Assembly: GCA_947095535.1 (NCBI GenBank)
Contig: OX352774.1
Location: 173,474,200 to 173,538,199 of the forward strand
Origin: Poecilobothrus nobilitatus
Lineage: Eukaryota; Arthropoda; Insecta; Diptera; Dolichopodidae
Length of the DNA stretch: 64,000 nt
Direction: 5' to 3'
Under the pieces are notes generated by a model that was not told the origin of the DNA, ran no database searches, and saw nothing but the letters and a program-made list of their open reading frames with translations. This document shows, in pieces, positions 35,820 through 47,132 of the stretch; the stretch's first letter is position 1, and every line of letters starts with the position of its first letter. The position numbers and the translations under genes are program-made.

Positions 35820-35970
35820 GGGGCCTTTAACACCGAGGAAGTGTGGCTCCGAATCCTACACACGTCGTAAATATATTTTCCCTTTACGACATTTACAGCT
35901 ATGCCTGAAAAGGAAAGGCTGTGTAATTTCCTTGTATCATTTATGTGGTACGGGCAATGGGCATAAACTA
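35820..35970 (+). mobile_element. tRNA-related SINE, copy 6 (A-box lost)
   Basis: GGGGCC is joined directly to TTTAACACCGAGGAAGTGTGG, so the A-box and inner stem are deleted. It keeps a decayed B-box (GGCTCCGAATCCTACACAC), GTCGTAAATATATTTTCCCTTTACGAC, CAGCTATGCCTGAAAAGGAA, AGGCTGTGTAATTTCCTTG and ATTTATGTGGTACGGGCAAT. The tail is GGGCATAAACTAAAATTTATAA, like copy 2. No clear target duplication is seen, apart from the odd duplicated 5' flank. Confidence 0.85.
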
Positions 35971-35999
35971 AAATTTATAAACTAAGATATATTTATGTA

Positions 36000-37100
36000 A
36001 GATGTATGACAGCTACCTGAATCTATTGCACCAGCACAACTAAATTTTACTGAAGTTATTGCCTTAAATTTGACCATCTTTTGTAAAATTTCAGACGCTT
36101 AGCTTTATAAAATTACAAGAGGTTGCAAGAAGCCTGAATCTACTGCACAACTAAATTTTACAGAGTAGTTTTCATTCGACATCTTTTTACAAAATTTCAG
36201 ATACCTTGCTTGATGTTGTTGTTATGTAACTCGACACCTCTTCACTAAATTTCAGACACCTAGCTTCAATAGACACCAAGTTATTTTCATTTCTAAAGAG
36301 AAGTTGTATGGCAGCTTACCCGAACCTGTCTCACCAGCACAGCAAATAAAGCAAAATTTAACGCAAGTTTTCCAACTCGCTTATGCTTCAATATACTTAC
36401 TTATAAAATATCGGATTTTCAGTTTTATTATTACCCTCATGGGTTTTCTTCGTCAGACTATTTTTGCTTTATTAACCTCTTCGATTTTTTTATTTGCGTC
36501 ATCTTTTATAGGCTAACTTCTTTGAACCCTCCAGCTATTACCAAATGGGTTTATTAATTTCATTAAGTCGTAATTTGTATTAATAACCACTTTTCCACTC
36601 TTCTGAACGTCGCCTCTAACGACACTTTGGTACCACATTATTATTATAAGACATATTTTAGTATATTTTTATATATTATATGCTTTGTAAAACTGCAGCC
36701 AGGTTTTGTTACTGCTATCTCTCCGGAATCAGACACAAACCAGGTAGCTTTCCATTCTGGAAAAGTCGCCCTACGAACCGGGGGTTAATAAAAACACGGA
36801 GTTATTTTTTATGAAAAAAAGAAATACTTATTGTAGCTACCCGAACCGAATACACAAGCGCATCTATATTTTACAGAAATTATTGGCATTAAACTTGGCT
36901 TCTTCAGATGCAATATATCTCATTGAGATATTTTCATTTTCAAATTTATGGTAACTAAAACTAAAAACTATAAATTTTACAAAGTTAAAATGATAAAATT
37001 AATATTTTTTAAGTTATCGTCCTTAAGTCCGGGTGTACTTGGCTAAATCGATTCTGAATCAGATTTTGAACAAGAGTTTTGTGTTTATACTTTGTTGTTT
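36000..37100 (+). repeat. RepC family, copy 1, with internal reiterations
   Basis: Units beginning TATGRCAGCTACCYGAAYC recur near 36004, 36130 (decayed), 36306 and 36833. They are followed by CACCAGCACAACTAAATTTTA, GTTATTGCCTTAAATTTGAC, TTTGTAAAATTTCAGACNCY and TAGCTTCAATAGACACCAAG. The copy ends with GGCTAAATCGATTCTGAATC and TTTTGAACAAGAG near 37040-37080. The same order is found at 62722-63080. The ORF at 36304-36516 lies within this repeat and is not called as a gene. Confidence 0.6.
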
Positions 37101-40100
37101 TTATCTCATCTGCTTTAAGCTGTTACAAAAGTAATGGAAAATTTATTATACCCTGAGAATTCTTATAACTTTTCACATGGAACAACAATTTTACACTTTA
37201 ATAAATAAATATAAATCCTATACAATTTAGTGTCATTAAAAACTAAAAAATTTTTATTAATGATATTTTTATATTTTAATATTAGTAACTAATTCAATTT
37301 CTTATATTTTATTATCAATGGCATCCTTCATCCTCATTTCTGTAAAAAATTTTAATTTCTATGCAGATTTAAAAAAGAAAATTGTTAAAAGAAAAAAACC
37401 GTTATAACAAAATAATTAGTAAAAAGATAAAAAAGAAAAAAGTTGTAAATTTTTTTAATGAACTACAAATACCTTACTTATATTTTTATAACTTTTTCTC
37501 TGATATTTATGTTGTTTTTCAATCAATTCATTTTTTAATTACACCCTAATACCTATTAATAACATTTTCTTCTCATTACTTTAAATATCAATTAGAGTTA
37601 ACATCACATCATGTCTGTAACATACAGAGTTTACATTTATGTAAATATAGTAATGAAAAAAAGAATATTAAATCTGCAGGTGTTAAAGGTTGTTCATGCT
37701 TATTAAAGGATAATCATATACCATAATAAATATCATATATATATAATAAATATTATCTTTAAATTTAACATTTAATTTAATTAAATGAAGAGTAGTTAAG
37801 TGATCCTTCTGTGCACAATATATTATTGCTGGGCATAATTAAAAAAAAAAAAAACTAAAGTGCACTGCAACTTTTGTTATAGTAATTTGTGATTCGTCGT
37901 AATAAACTAGATCTGAATTTTGGTTTTGTTATTAGAAAATCTCCCAAAGGCACCAAAAATTCAGTATTAGATTGTTACTGGTTAAATCCACCTCCCAGTT
38001 TAATAGGATTTAGCCAATATAATGTAATAAAATCCTCAACTATACTAATACAGGGTATTATCCACGAAGTAGGGATATGAAAGAAAAGGACAAAGAATGT
38101 GAAAATTTTGAATTAGCAGTAGGAGTGTAAGTGAATAATGAAATCGCTTTTTATTATTAGTATTTTGCTATCAGTGATGAAGCCATTAACAGTTACAAAG
38201 TACGGTATAGTATTTTTTTTTTTAACGAGGGTCAATGGAAAACTTTGGAAATCACCCAATGAAACTGTGAGGAGCTTCTTTGGGCAGTGTGTGATTTTAA
38301 CGCACAAAAAACACGCCCTTTTGAATCCAAACTTTAGGAAAAGTCATTTTATACAAATGTACAGTTTCGTTTCGAGGATAAGGAAATGTTGTACAATCTT
38401 CATGAGGTAATAATTGAAGGCAGTAAAATTATTTAGAGTTAAACTATAAAAAAAATTTAATTAGAGTACATCTAAATTGAATTAAAATTTCTTACTTTTA
38501 AAAATTTAGCCTATAGACATTCACAGATGAATTAATGAAAGTAACAGTTCCATTCCTATTTTTAGTTTAACTCTTCTTATTAATTACCGTTCTTATATTT
38601 CTTTCCCTCCATATTTTTTCATATACATATGTATAGTGAAATTTCGTTTTTAATATAATTTTGAAATATTTTCGTACTTCTGATTCAATGTTTTACACAA
38701 AAACTACTATAATAATTTAAAAAAAAAACATATTGAAATTTTCATTTTCATCTTTTAACATCTTTCAATAGAATCGCGCATCGTTTCAATACAAAACGAT
38801 TTTTTTTTTTCAAACTTCATCTTCCAAGTTGGTCTTAACAATATAGCTCTAAAAAAAAATATTTATAACTATTTTCATTTTTGTTTTTTTTTTTTGATTG
38901 TTATGTTAATAATAATTGTAAGATGTATGAATATTTTTTTCTCATGATGTTTTAAGGCGCTTATATACTTTTTTTTTGTTTTTTATCTTTTATTTTTATG
39001 TAAATTTCCATTTTTTTTTTTTTTTAGTTCGTTGGATTGTCGCTTTAGCTAAGAGCAAGAAAAATTCCAGATACTTGTACAAAAAAAAAAACACATTAAA
39101 TTTTTAAACTCTTAATACAGGTGGTGTGCTTTTTAGTCTCTTTTTTTCTTTTCTGGGCCTTACCTTAAACAACTGTTGAATTCATTTGTTTTTGATACTT
39201 AGATGTTTTTTTTTTTTAACTGGTATTTTTTTTAAAGATTTTTTTTCTAAAGAAATGGCGGAAAATTTACAAAAAAAAAAAAAAAGCAATAAAAATAATA
39301 TAAAGAAAATATTTTATTTTTCATTTTTCTCTGCATAATTTATAAGAAAAGCATTCTTTTGTTTGTACGTTTGTTTTACAGAAACACAAAACACAAAACA
39401 AAAAAAAAAAAAACAAAAAACAACAACATTGTATACCTGTAACATTGAAAAAAATGCTTTTTTTTTTACCTATTGGTTTTGTGAAGCACGTGTAAAATGT
39501 GCATTGTGCATATTAAATTATCATAACAGTTTATGATTAGGTACTAAAACTATTATGAATTTAAAAAAAAAAATATTTCCATATTTTTTATGGTTAAAAA
39601 AGAAAATTGAAGTTTAAAAAACGAACTCTGCAGTTTAGATGTTTTTGATTTTTAAGCCAATTGAAATACTTCATTAACTTAAGATACCAAAGAGATGTTC
39701 ACTGTTGATGATAGCGTAAGATTTGCTCTAACAAAGGATCAGGTTTTGCAGACATAGTTTTTATTGGATAAAATCCTCTTATTGGATAAAAGCTGAGTGA
39801 AGATTTATTTTTAGTTGTAAAATTTTTTAAATAACTAATTGTGCGACTCAAAAATGTAAATGAAAAATGTTTCATTAGAGGTGTAAAATAGTTACAAATA
39901 AGATCAAAGTTAGCCAATTCTTGCTAAGAAAAACTTGGTAGCATTACTTTTAGGTTTCTTTTAAAAAAGCTCTATAATTTAAGGTTGCAAGATATTTAAA
40001 TATATGAATGTTTCTTATTTATGTATAGGTACATATATCAATATTAATATGCAGAAATTAATTAATGTTTTTTTTTGTTATAAATCTATGTAATGACCTT

Positions 40101-41275
40101 TACCTAAATCAAAAGAATCCCGCAAAACAAAAAAAAAATTAAATAAAAGATATCTATAGATACTTATTATTTTTTAATAATAAAAATACGTTTATTTTCT
40201 ATATTTTATGTCTTTTTTTTGTTGTTGTTATTGTCCGTCTATTTTTAATATTTTATTTCATTTTCTGTGTTAAGTTTTCATTAAATTTTCTCTAATTTGC
40301 ATTAAAAACAACTCTTATTAGAAATGTATATAATTATGTATTATATGTATGTATATTTTATGTAAAAGTATGTTAAAAGGCACTTAACGAAAATATCAAA
40401 TTACAAAAATGGTGAAAACTTCTCCAAAATATTAAAAAAAAAAAAAAATTTTTAATAAGATGAAATTTTAAAATGAAGATGAAAATACTTCAGAAAAAGT
40501 TGGTCTAATCTATTATAAGGTTAAAATATCACATGTAAAACTGGAAACTAATTATGTAAAAAAAATTTTGACCAATAAGTACAGTGTTTCTTCTCCTTAT
40601 TTAAAAAGTAATCGGACTTTAAGATGATAAGTCTTGGGTCATGTCATAAACAAATAAAAAAAAAACAACAATTTAAAATTAAGGAGCTGATCCTTATTCC
40701 AAGAGACAAAATACAGGGCTCATCATTGTTTATAGTATTAATCGCTACATAAATGTAAAATGATTGACTTAATTATTAATAAGTAATTAGAATTATCTGC
40801 CACAAAATATAAACCATTGATTTACGAATCCAAAATATATGATTTAAATTAATTGGAGTTTGTTGGTTGAAATAAAACTTTCAAAAATATTTTCTGATAA
40901 AATCCAAAAAGAAAACAAAGAAACGTATAAACTATACCATGAATTACATGAATAAAGAATGGTCTCAAATACCCACTAAGCCTAAGAAGTGTTTCCTTTA
41001 GTGTTAAAGCGGTCAAGAAGTAATTACTATAACGTGTATCTAATGAATTTATGCTAATTCACTGTACACAATTTACTAAGTGCAAAATTTACTGTGAACC
41101 ACTGTTTTGGAAATCCACTTTGAAAAAAAAAATTCTTAAAAAAACGTCGAAAACGATATGGTTCGATTTTTATTTTTTATTTTATTTATTACAAAAATTT
41201 TATGGGATTCATGGAATTTACATACATATTCTGAAAAAAAAGTATAGTCCTAATTTTAAAAACCAACTATAAAAT
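37101..41275. other. AT-rich stretch, no gene called
   Basis: The ORFs at 37889-38080, 38138-38410 (+) and 38113-38307 (-) overlap each other and match nothing I know. The 90-codon one has a hydrophobic start (IISILL) but no other support. TATTGGATAAAA occurs twice near 39775 and 39791. The remainder is homopolymer-rich. Confidence 0.55.
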
Positions 41276-41473
41276 CCCTTCCAATTTCCTTTATTCCTAT
41301 TTTCACAATCCGCAACCAAATAGTACATATTTTACCATAGGTTCCAAACTAATGTTTGGTTTAAAAGGGAAGGTGGCGTTTAGTTGATTAAAATTGACAC
41401 TACCAAACAGAATTAGCGCGTTGATCTCGTTGGTGTCTTCCGAAATTTCAACCTACCTTTGCAAAAAAAAAAA
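41276..41473 (+). repeat. RepB family, copy 3
   Basis: Family blocks in order: CCAAATAGTACATATTTTAC, ATAGGTTCCA, TTTGGTTTAAAAGGGAAGGT, GTTTAGTTGATTAAAATTGA, CACTACC, CGTTGATCTCGTTGGTGTCT, and CAACCTACCTTTGC followed by an A-run. It is in + orientation, like the other three copies. Confidence 0.62.
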
Positions 41474-41830
41474 ATAATTTTTTTTTTAAATATTTCAACA
41501 ACAGAGAACTAAACAAACCCCTTCTGAACAAATTAATAAAACCCTGATTTTGTTCAAAAAAGAAACAAAATATCTGATTTTTATAAAAAAGAAAGTGTGA
41601 ACCATTACTTACTGGTTACTGGATCTTAATTTTACTAGATGAATCATTAAAAATTTAATGTATTTTTGAAAGGAAACACTGTGATCCACTCTTATCGAAA
41701 TTAGTTCATTATTCATATATATACAGTTTTGTTCATAGAATCACTTTATAAACGTTATAAAATGTTTATAACAATAATCAAACAACTTTCTCAATTATTG
41801 AATTAGATCCATAGAAAAAAAAATCATATA

Positions 41831-41867
<37 letters not shown>

Positions 41868-42183
41868 ACTATTATATACTTAAATAAGATACATATTCAT
41901 ATAAGTATAAATGGTATCTGTTTAACATAAAAAATTTTCATATTATAACATATTAAACATTTTATAATATAAAAAAAAAATAAAATAAAATAAAATAAAA
42001 AATTAAATTTAAATTTAAAGAAAAAGTTTTTTTTTTGTTTTTTATCAAAAAAACATTCAAAAAATGTTTAAAAAAATGCATTTAGGTTCACCTAAAATTA
42101 ATAAAGTTTCATTTTATTTTTATTTTCTTAATAAATAGCTTGTGATAAAGGGTTATAAAGGTGAGAATAAAATATATAATATG

Positions 42184-42219
<36 letters not shown>

Positions 42220-42549
42220 AAATTAAAAAAAAAACTTGTTAAAATATAAAAACATTTTATTTTATTTATTTATTTTTTTTTTTTGAATACAAGTAGCAAA
42301 ATAAATATATGTATTAACTAACTATTTAAGATAAAAGTCTTGTTTGAATCAGCAGTTTGTAAAATTTTTTGCACAAGTTTCTTACTGAGACTTTCAGTAG
42401 CTAATAATAAAGTGAAGAAAATGATTTTCTTTTACATTGAATTCGTGATTTTCTTTATTTCATTTTTTTTAATTTAAGTTTTAAAAATACTTAAGATTAA
42501 TATTTTAGATTAATAATTTAAGTTTTATAGTTACATTATTTGTATTTTA
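41474..42549. other. AT-rich stretch with microsatellites
   Basis: TA repeats lie at about 41835-41862 and 42184-42213, and an AAAAT repeat at about 41970-42000. No gene is seen. Confidence 0.7.
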
Positions 42550-42594
42550 ATTTTATTTAATTTTAATTTTTTTTTTTTTTATTTTCAGGTGAGT
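42550..42594 (+). promoter_or_regulatory. candidate recursive splice site (acceptor fused to donor)
   Basis: A polypyrimidine tract (T-runs from about 42564) leads to ATTTTCAG ending at 42588, directly followed by the strong 5' splice site GTGAGT (42589-42594). An acceptor that regenerates a donor with no exon between is the signature of ratchet points described in long Drosophila introns. It would need a + strand gene spanning the window, which cannot be seen here. T-runs and AG/GT are common in such DNA, so chance is possible. Confidence 0.4.
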
Positions 42595-42999
42595 TGAATT
42601 TTTTGAAAATTTTTTGTAAATTTTTTAATCTTTAAAATGAATTTGGATCGAAATGAAATAAATATTTTAGTAAGTATGCTAAGTATAATTATCTACTAAA
42701 CGAATATACATATATTGTGATTTTTGAATATCACATATTTAATCATTTTCTATATAATAAAAAAGTAAAAAGTTGAACCATATAATATAAAAACAAAATA
42801 TTTAATCAAAAAAGTTTAGAAACTATAAAATCTTTAATTTCTATTTCAAAAGTTCTCTAATTTCAGTGTACCAGAATCAACATGATTCACAATTTCAAAT
42901 ATCAGTTCTTTTGAGGATGATTTTGACTCACAGAAAAAATGATCCAGAGTTTTGGTAATCTGCCATACAAATTCTTTTTTTTATATGGGCATTAAGTAT

Positions 43000-43110
43000 C
43001 TTCAATTTTCTAAAAAGAGATTAAATTTGCTGGAAACAACATTATTATATATGTAATATTCATGTGGTTATCCAAGAGTTCTCACAGTCAACCAGTTTTA
43101 AAGTATATAT
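43000..43110. repeat. RepD, copy 1
   Basis: AAATTTGCTGGAAACAACAT, TATTCATGTGGTTATCC and AGAGTTCTCACAGTCAACC align with 44850-44930 in the same orientation. No boundaries are clear. Confidence 0.6.
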
Positions 43111-44279
43111 CTACAGTTGTTAGTAATTTAGAAGTATGGACTTACACTAATGATTTTAGATTTTGATTTTGAAAGTGATCCGTAGTGTATATATATAAAT
43201 TAAAAAATCCAATTTGGAACGTTTAACACTTCAAGCAACTTGTTTGTTTTTTCTTTAAAATAAAAAGTTCCACTTTATTAATATGCCTATAAAAGTGATT
43301 AATTCTTGAAAATATATTTAAACAGTGATCAACAATTTTGATTATATATGGTTAAATTGATTCACTTATTGATTCTCTGCAATTAAATAAAAATTTTATT
43401 AACGTACAGTAAAATTCGCAGAGTTTGGAGCTTATCATCAGATTTTTTCTTCCAATTTTTTAAAAATTGTAATTAAAAAGAACTTTTAAGTCATTTTGAG
43501 GTACTAAAAATATTCTTATAAATTTTATTTCTTGTTTTGTTTTTTATTTAATTTTAAAAAAAATGACTGCAAACCATTTTGATTTTATAATTTTTTTCTT
43601 GAAATATTATTTTCCTTTTAAAAATCTGAAGGTTTTTCGATTTCTCAATTTTTATTTTATTTGTGGAAAAACTTTATCTAAAGTCAATGGTATTTATTCA
43701 CTTGATGCTTTATCACTTCTTAACATTTCTTATTTTTCAATATTAATTTTATGGTTAGCATTTGGCATATTAAATATCGCCAGCAAGTCGATATGATTGT
43801 AAGGCTGTATTTATTATATGTAATTAGTTTTTTTCCTATTTTCCTAAAGGAGGTGGCAGTCTTTCAAAATGTTTGTAAATATCTTTTATATTTTTATAGA
43901 ATATAGAGTTTTTAATTTACAAGTATAGGTACTTCTATTTGCAAATTATTTTTAGTTCTTTTTTTTTAATTTTAGTGCAAAATTTTACTGTTCTTTGGCG
44001 TATTTATTACGAACTGTATGAGATCTCACAGTGGGATATCTAATACTCATCATCATCATCTAATTTTTATTTTATACTTTGCTTTTTTTTTTATTTCTTA
44101 ACATTTTATTGTCTTCACATTTTTTCATTTCATCTTTCATTTGCTACCTGAAAATTGGAATTTAAATTCTAGAATATATAGAAAATGTGTTCGATACTTT
44201 TGTTTAGAGCTTTAAAATAGTTTTGAAAAAATTCTTGAATATAAAATGAAATAGTAAGGAAATTTCCATTTAATATTTT
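43111..44279. other. AT-rich stretch, no gene
   Basis: The ORF at 43563-43796 is Phe/Leu/Ile-rich low-complexity sequence with no motif and is not called. A CATCATCATCATC run lies near 44047. Confidence 0.6.
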
Positions 44280-44342
44280 CGTACAACTCGAGTACTTTAA
44301 AGGTATAATTAATTTTTCATTACGTTTGTGACACCTTAAAGT
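44280..44342 (-). repeat. possible RepC 3'-end fragment
   Basis: On the minus strand CTTTAAGGTGTCACAAACGT matches CTTTAAGGTGTCACAGACGT at 63099-63118, just after RepC copy 2. It is short but almost identical. Confidence 0.45.
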
Positions 44343-44421
44343 AAACGAGACGGGACTTTCTTTATAGATATGCAAAACAATGTATACCCTTCATCAGGAA
44401 TTTAATTCTAAATTAATTTAG

Positions 44422-44658
44422 ATGAGTGTCTTCATTCCTCTGTCCGCATCGAAATCTCAAAAAGCTCCATATTATCAAATAGAAAGCATTAAAACCTCAA
44501 TAAATTACCTGAAAGATGTTTGTGACAAATATGCAAGCGATGTGGAATTCGAAGAATATTGTATTCCCATTATATCTCAATTACATCATCAATATCTAGA
44601 AGTAGAAAACGCTAACCAATTAATACATCATCAAAATAAGCTTACTGGAAAACGCTAA
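44422..44658 (+). CDS. orphan 78-codon ORF, unrecognised (possible retroelement fragment)
   Basis: It starts at ATG 44422 just after an in-frame TAG and ends at TAA. Unlike the chance ORFs nearby it has balanced, protein-like composition: acidic and basic residues alternate, with amphipathic helix-like stretches. It has two cysteines 14 residues apart and ends in LTGKR. No family can be named with confidence. The spacing of cysteines, the YLEVENANQLI helix and the basic end faintly recall the part upstream of the cleavage site in envelope-like proteins of insect retroelements. This is a guess. RepC-like and RepD sequence on either side suggests that the whole area is mobile-element debris. 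Confidence 0.3.
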   Translation: MSVFIPLSASKSQKAPYYQIESIKTSINYLKDVCDKYASDVEFEEYCIPIISQLHHQYLEVENANQLIHHQNKLTGKR

Positions 44659-44834
44659 GGTACAGCTAAGCTAAGGTACTGAAATTCTAGTCATTTTATT
44701 TTTATATAAATGTCAGTTTTATCATTGAAATCGAACAAGTTCAACCGATTGGTTCGAGTTCGACGGTTTGATGGCATACAATTTCTGTTTTTATATGATC
44801 ATGATTCACTATCTAATTAAACTATAGATATTGT

Positions 44835-44940
44835 CTTTAATTTTTTAAAACAATGTTTAAATTTGTTGGAAACAACATCATTATATAATGTTCGTGCGAT
44901 TGCGGTTATCCTAGAGTTGTTACAGTCAACCCTCTTCCAC
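44835..44940. repeat. RepD, copy 2
   Basis: AAATTTGTTGGAAACAACAT, a CATTATATAATGTTCGTG block, GCGGTTATCCTAGAGTTGTT and ACAGTCAACC match copy 1 at 43000-43110. The minus-strand ORF over it (44817-45029) stays open for 70 codons, while the equivalent reading in copy 1 is broken. It may be decayed coding sequence (KVWKRVDCNNSRITAIA) of an element I cannot name. Confidence 0.6.
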
Positions 44941-46689
44941 ACTTTTCCTCGTTTTATTAAAAAATCCCCTTTTCGAATATTTATACTCAGCCATTGTTTT
45001 GTGAACATTATTTCTGAATTGCGGAACATTTAATTTGTTTTTAGAATTCAATTTAATCAATTTAATCCAAAAAAAAAAAAATAAAATAAGAATAAATACA
45101 TTTTTGTTTTTTTAAAAGCAATATTTTAATATTAGTATTATTGATCAATAGGTCAAAAGTGATCACATTTTTGTTGTTTTTATTGTCAAGTCATTACTGA
45201 GATTTTGTTTGATTCACAATTCAGAAGACACAAAAAAAAAATAGTGAGCCGATTGAATATTTTTTTTTTGTAGATGAATGTGTCCTAGGGTATAAAATTA
45301 AATTTAGTAGTAATGCGGGAAGAAAATAAAAAATAGAATGACTTGTAGCAATTAAAAGTTCTATCATAAAATTAAAAGAAATCAATAAAAAAATTTTTTT
45401 TTTCTATATTATAGTAAAAAATTTTTGTGGCTAGCTTTTGTATTTTAATGAATAATGGGATAAAAGAGTTTTTCATTTTTTAGTTTTTTTTCCTTTTTTT
45501 TGTAATTACGATTTTTCTTCTTTTGTACTTAAGAATAAAATAAATAAAAAGAATTCAATTCTTGTTTTTTTTTTTTTCTTATATAAAAAGTTGTGTGTTC
45601 TACAAACATACTTTTAATTTTGTTTTTTTGTAATTTTTGTATTATTAGGTTAAGATAGGTTTAGGTTTAATTTTATTTATTTATTTTTGTTTTTAGAGGA
45701 ATTTTTTTTATTTAAGGTACTGGAATTAAAGTTTTGTTTTTTTTTTTTTTTTTTTGGACGAAATCTTGTATTTTTTTTTCCTATGTAAAATAATCTTCAT
45801 TGGAATTTTTTTTTTTTTCTAATTGTAATTTCAGTTTTTTTTTTTTTGGGAATCAGGTAAATTACATTATTGTACTATGAATAGAACTCATGTGGAGTTT
45901 TGACCTAGTGTTTCGTTTTTTTTGTACAATCTATAGAATATTTGTAGTAGAAGAAAAAAGAAAAAAAAAAACTGTTCTAAAGAAATTTAATATACTTAAA
46001 ACGTATTATTTTTATATTCTTAAAAATCTACAGGTTTCATTTAAAGTTTGAGTTGATTTTGTTGAAACGGATCCAGAATAATTGTTGAGCCGATTAGCAA
46101 ACATCAGTTTTTGTACAATTTTTCCTTCATATAACTTGAAAATTAAAAGGTTCTACTTATATTCTTTGAATTTTTTAGATATTAATTTTGGTTCTATCAC
46201 AACATAGAATGTGATGATGAGGAAATAAATCAACATTGACTTGCATGAAATGATGCAGTTGCGATTCAAGAATTCATTTACAATTTATCTTATTCATTTA
46301 ATTTTGTTTATTTTCTAAATTTGATCTGATTGAGGTTCGAAACCGAAATTTTTCGTCTGAAAAACCGGTAATCAATACGCACTATACTGTTGTGTTTTAT
46401 TAATTGATGAGTATAAGTATGAGTATTCCTCATAAGCATCTGGACTCATTTAACCTTGAAAAAGTATTAATATTGCACGAATAATTCTATCATCATTATT
46501 TAATAAATATTTTCAAAATGGAAACTAATAGGGGTAAATATACCTATATGTATAAAGTAGTCACGAATATCATAAACCTTCACTTGTCTCTTGAAATTTA
46601 CATCTGTTATTTTTTTCTTTATTTATTTCATAATTATGTTATTATTATGCAATATTGCAAATATAATCGGTCAACATTATCAACAATTA
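44941..46689. other. AT-rich stretch, nothing recognised
   Basis: It is homopolymer-rich (many T-runs at 45240-45850). No gene or repeat match is seen. Confidence 0.6.
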
Positions 46690-46735
46690 TCATCGTCATC
46701 ATCATCGTCATTATTTACCATAATGATTATGGTAA
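46690..46735. repeat. ATC-type microsatellite ending in a 21-bp palindrome
   Basis: TCATCGTCATCATCATCGTC is followed at 46715-46735 by TTACCATAAT-G-ATTATGGTAA, 10-bp perfect arms around one base. Confidence 0.8.
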
Positions 46736-47101
46736 GGTTTTTTTTTTTCTATAATTTGAGTAGGATTTGATGGTTTAATTTATTTACAAGTATTGTACAC
46801 AAGTAGCAATACATGATTATAATAAAACCATAAAAAAAAGTAGTTAAATTATAAGAGAACAGTGCAAACAGTATAATATAATAACAGAAAAAAAAACAGA
46901 AAACAATTTTACAGATATATGTATATTATACACGTAGAAAAATAAAAACAACTGTAAAATGAAAATGAAAAAAAAATTTTTAAATAAGTTCCCATATTTT
47001 TGTGTTGTACCTCTTTCATCACTTTTTTTTTTGTCTTATTCCCTCTTCTTGTTTTCATATTTTCTTTTTTTTTTTTACCACTATATTTTGAATTTATATG
47101 C

Positions 47102-47132
<31 letters not shown>

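Noticed and set aside
38138..38410. 90-codon ORF with a hydrophobic start, considered as a small secreted peptide
   Set aside because: No cleavage site, no cysteine pattern, overlaps another ORF on the opposite strand, and no splice or promoter context.
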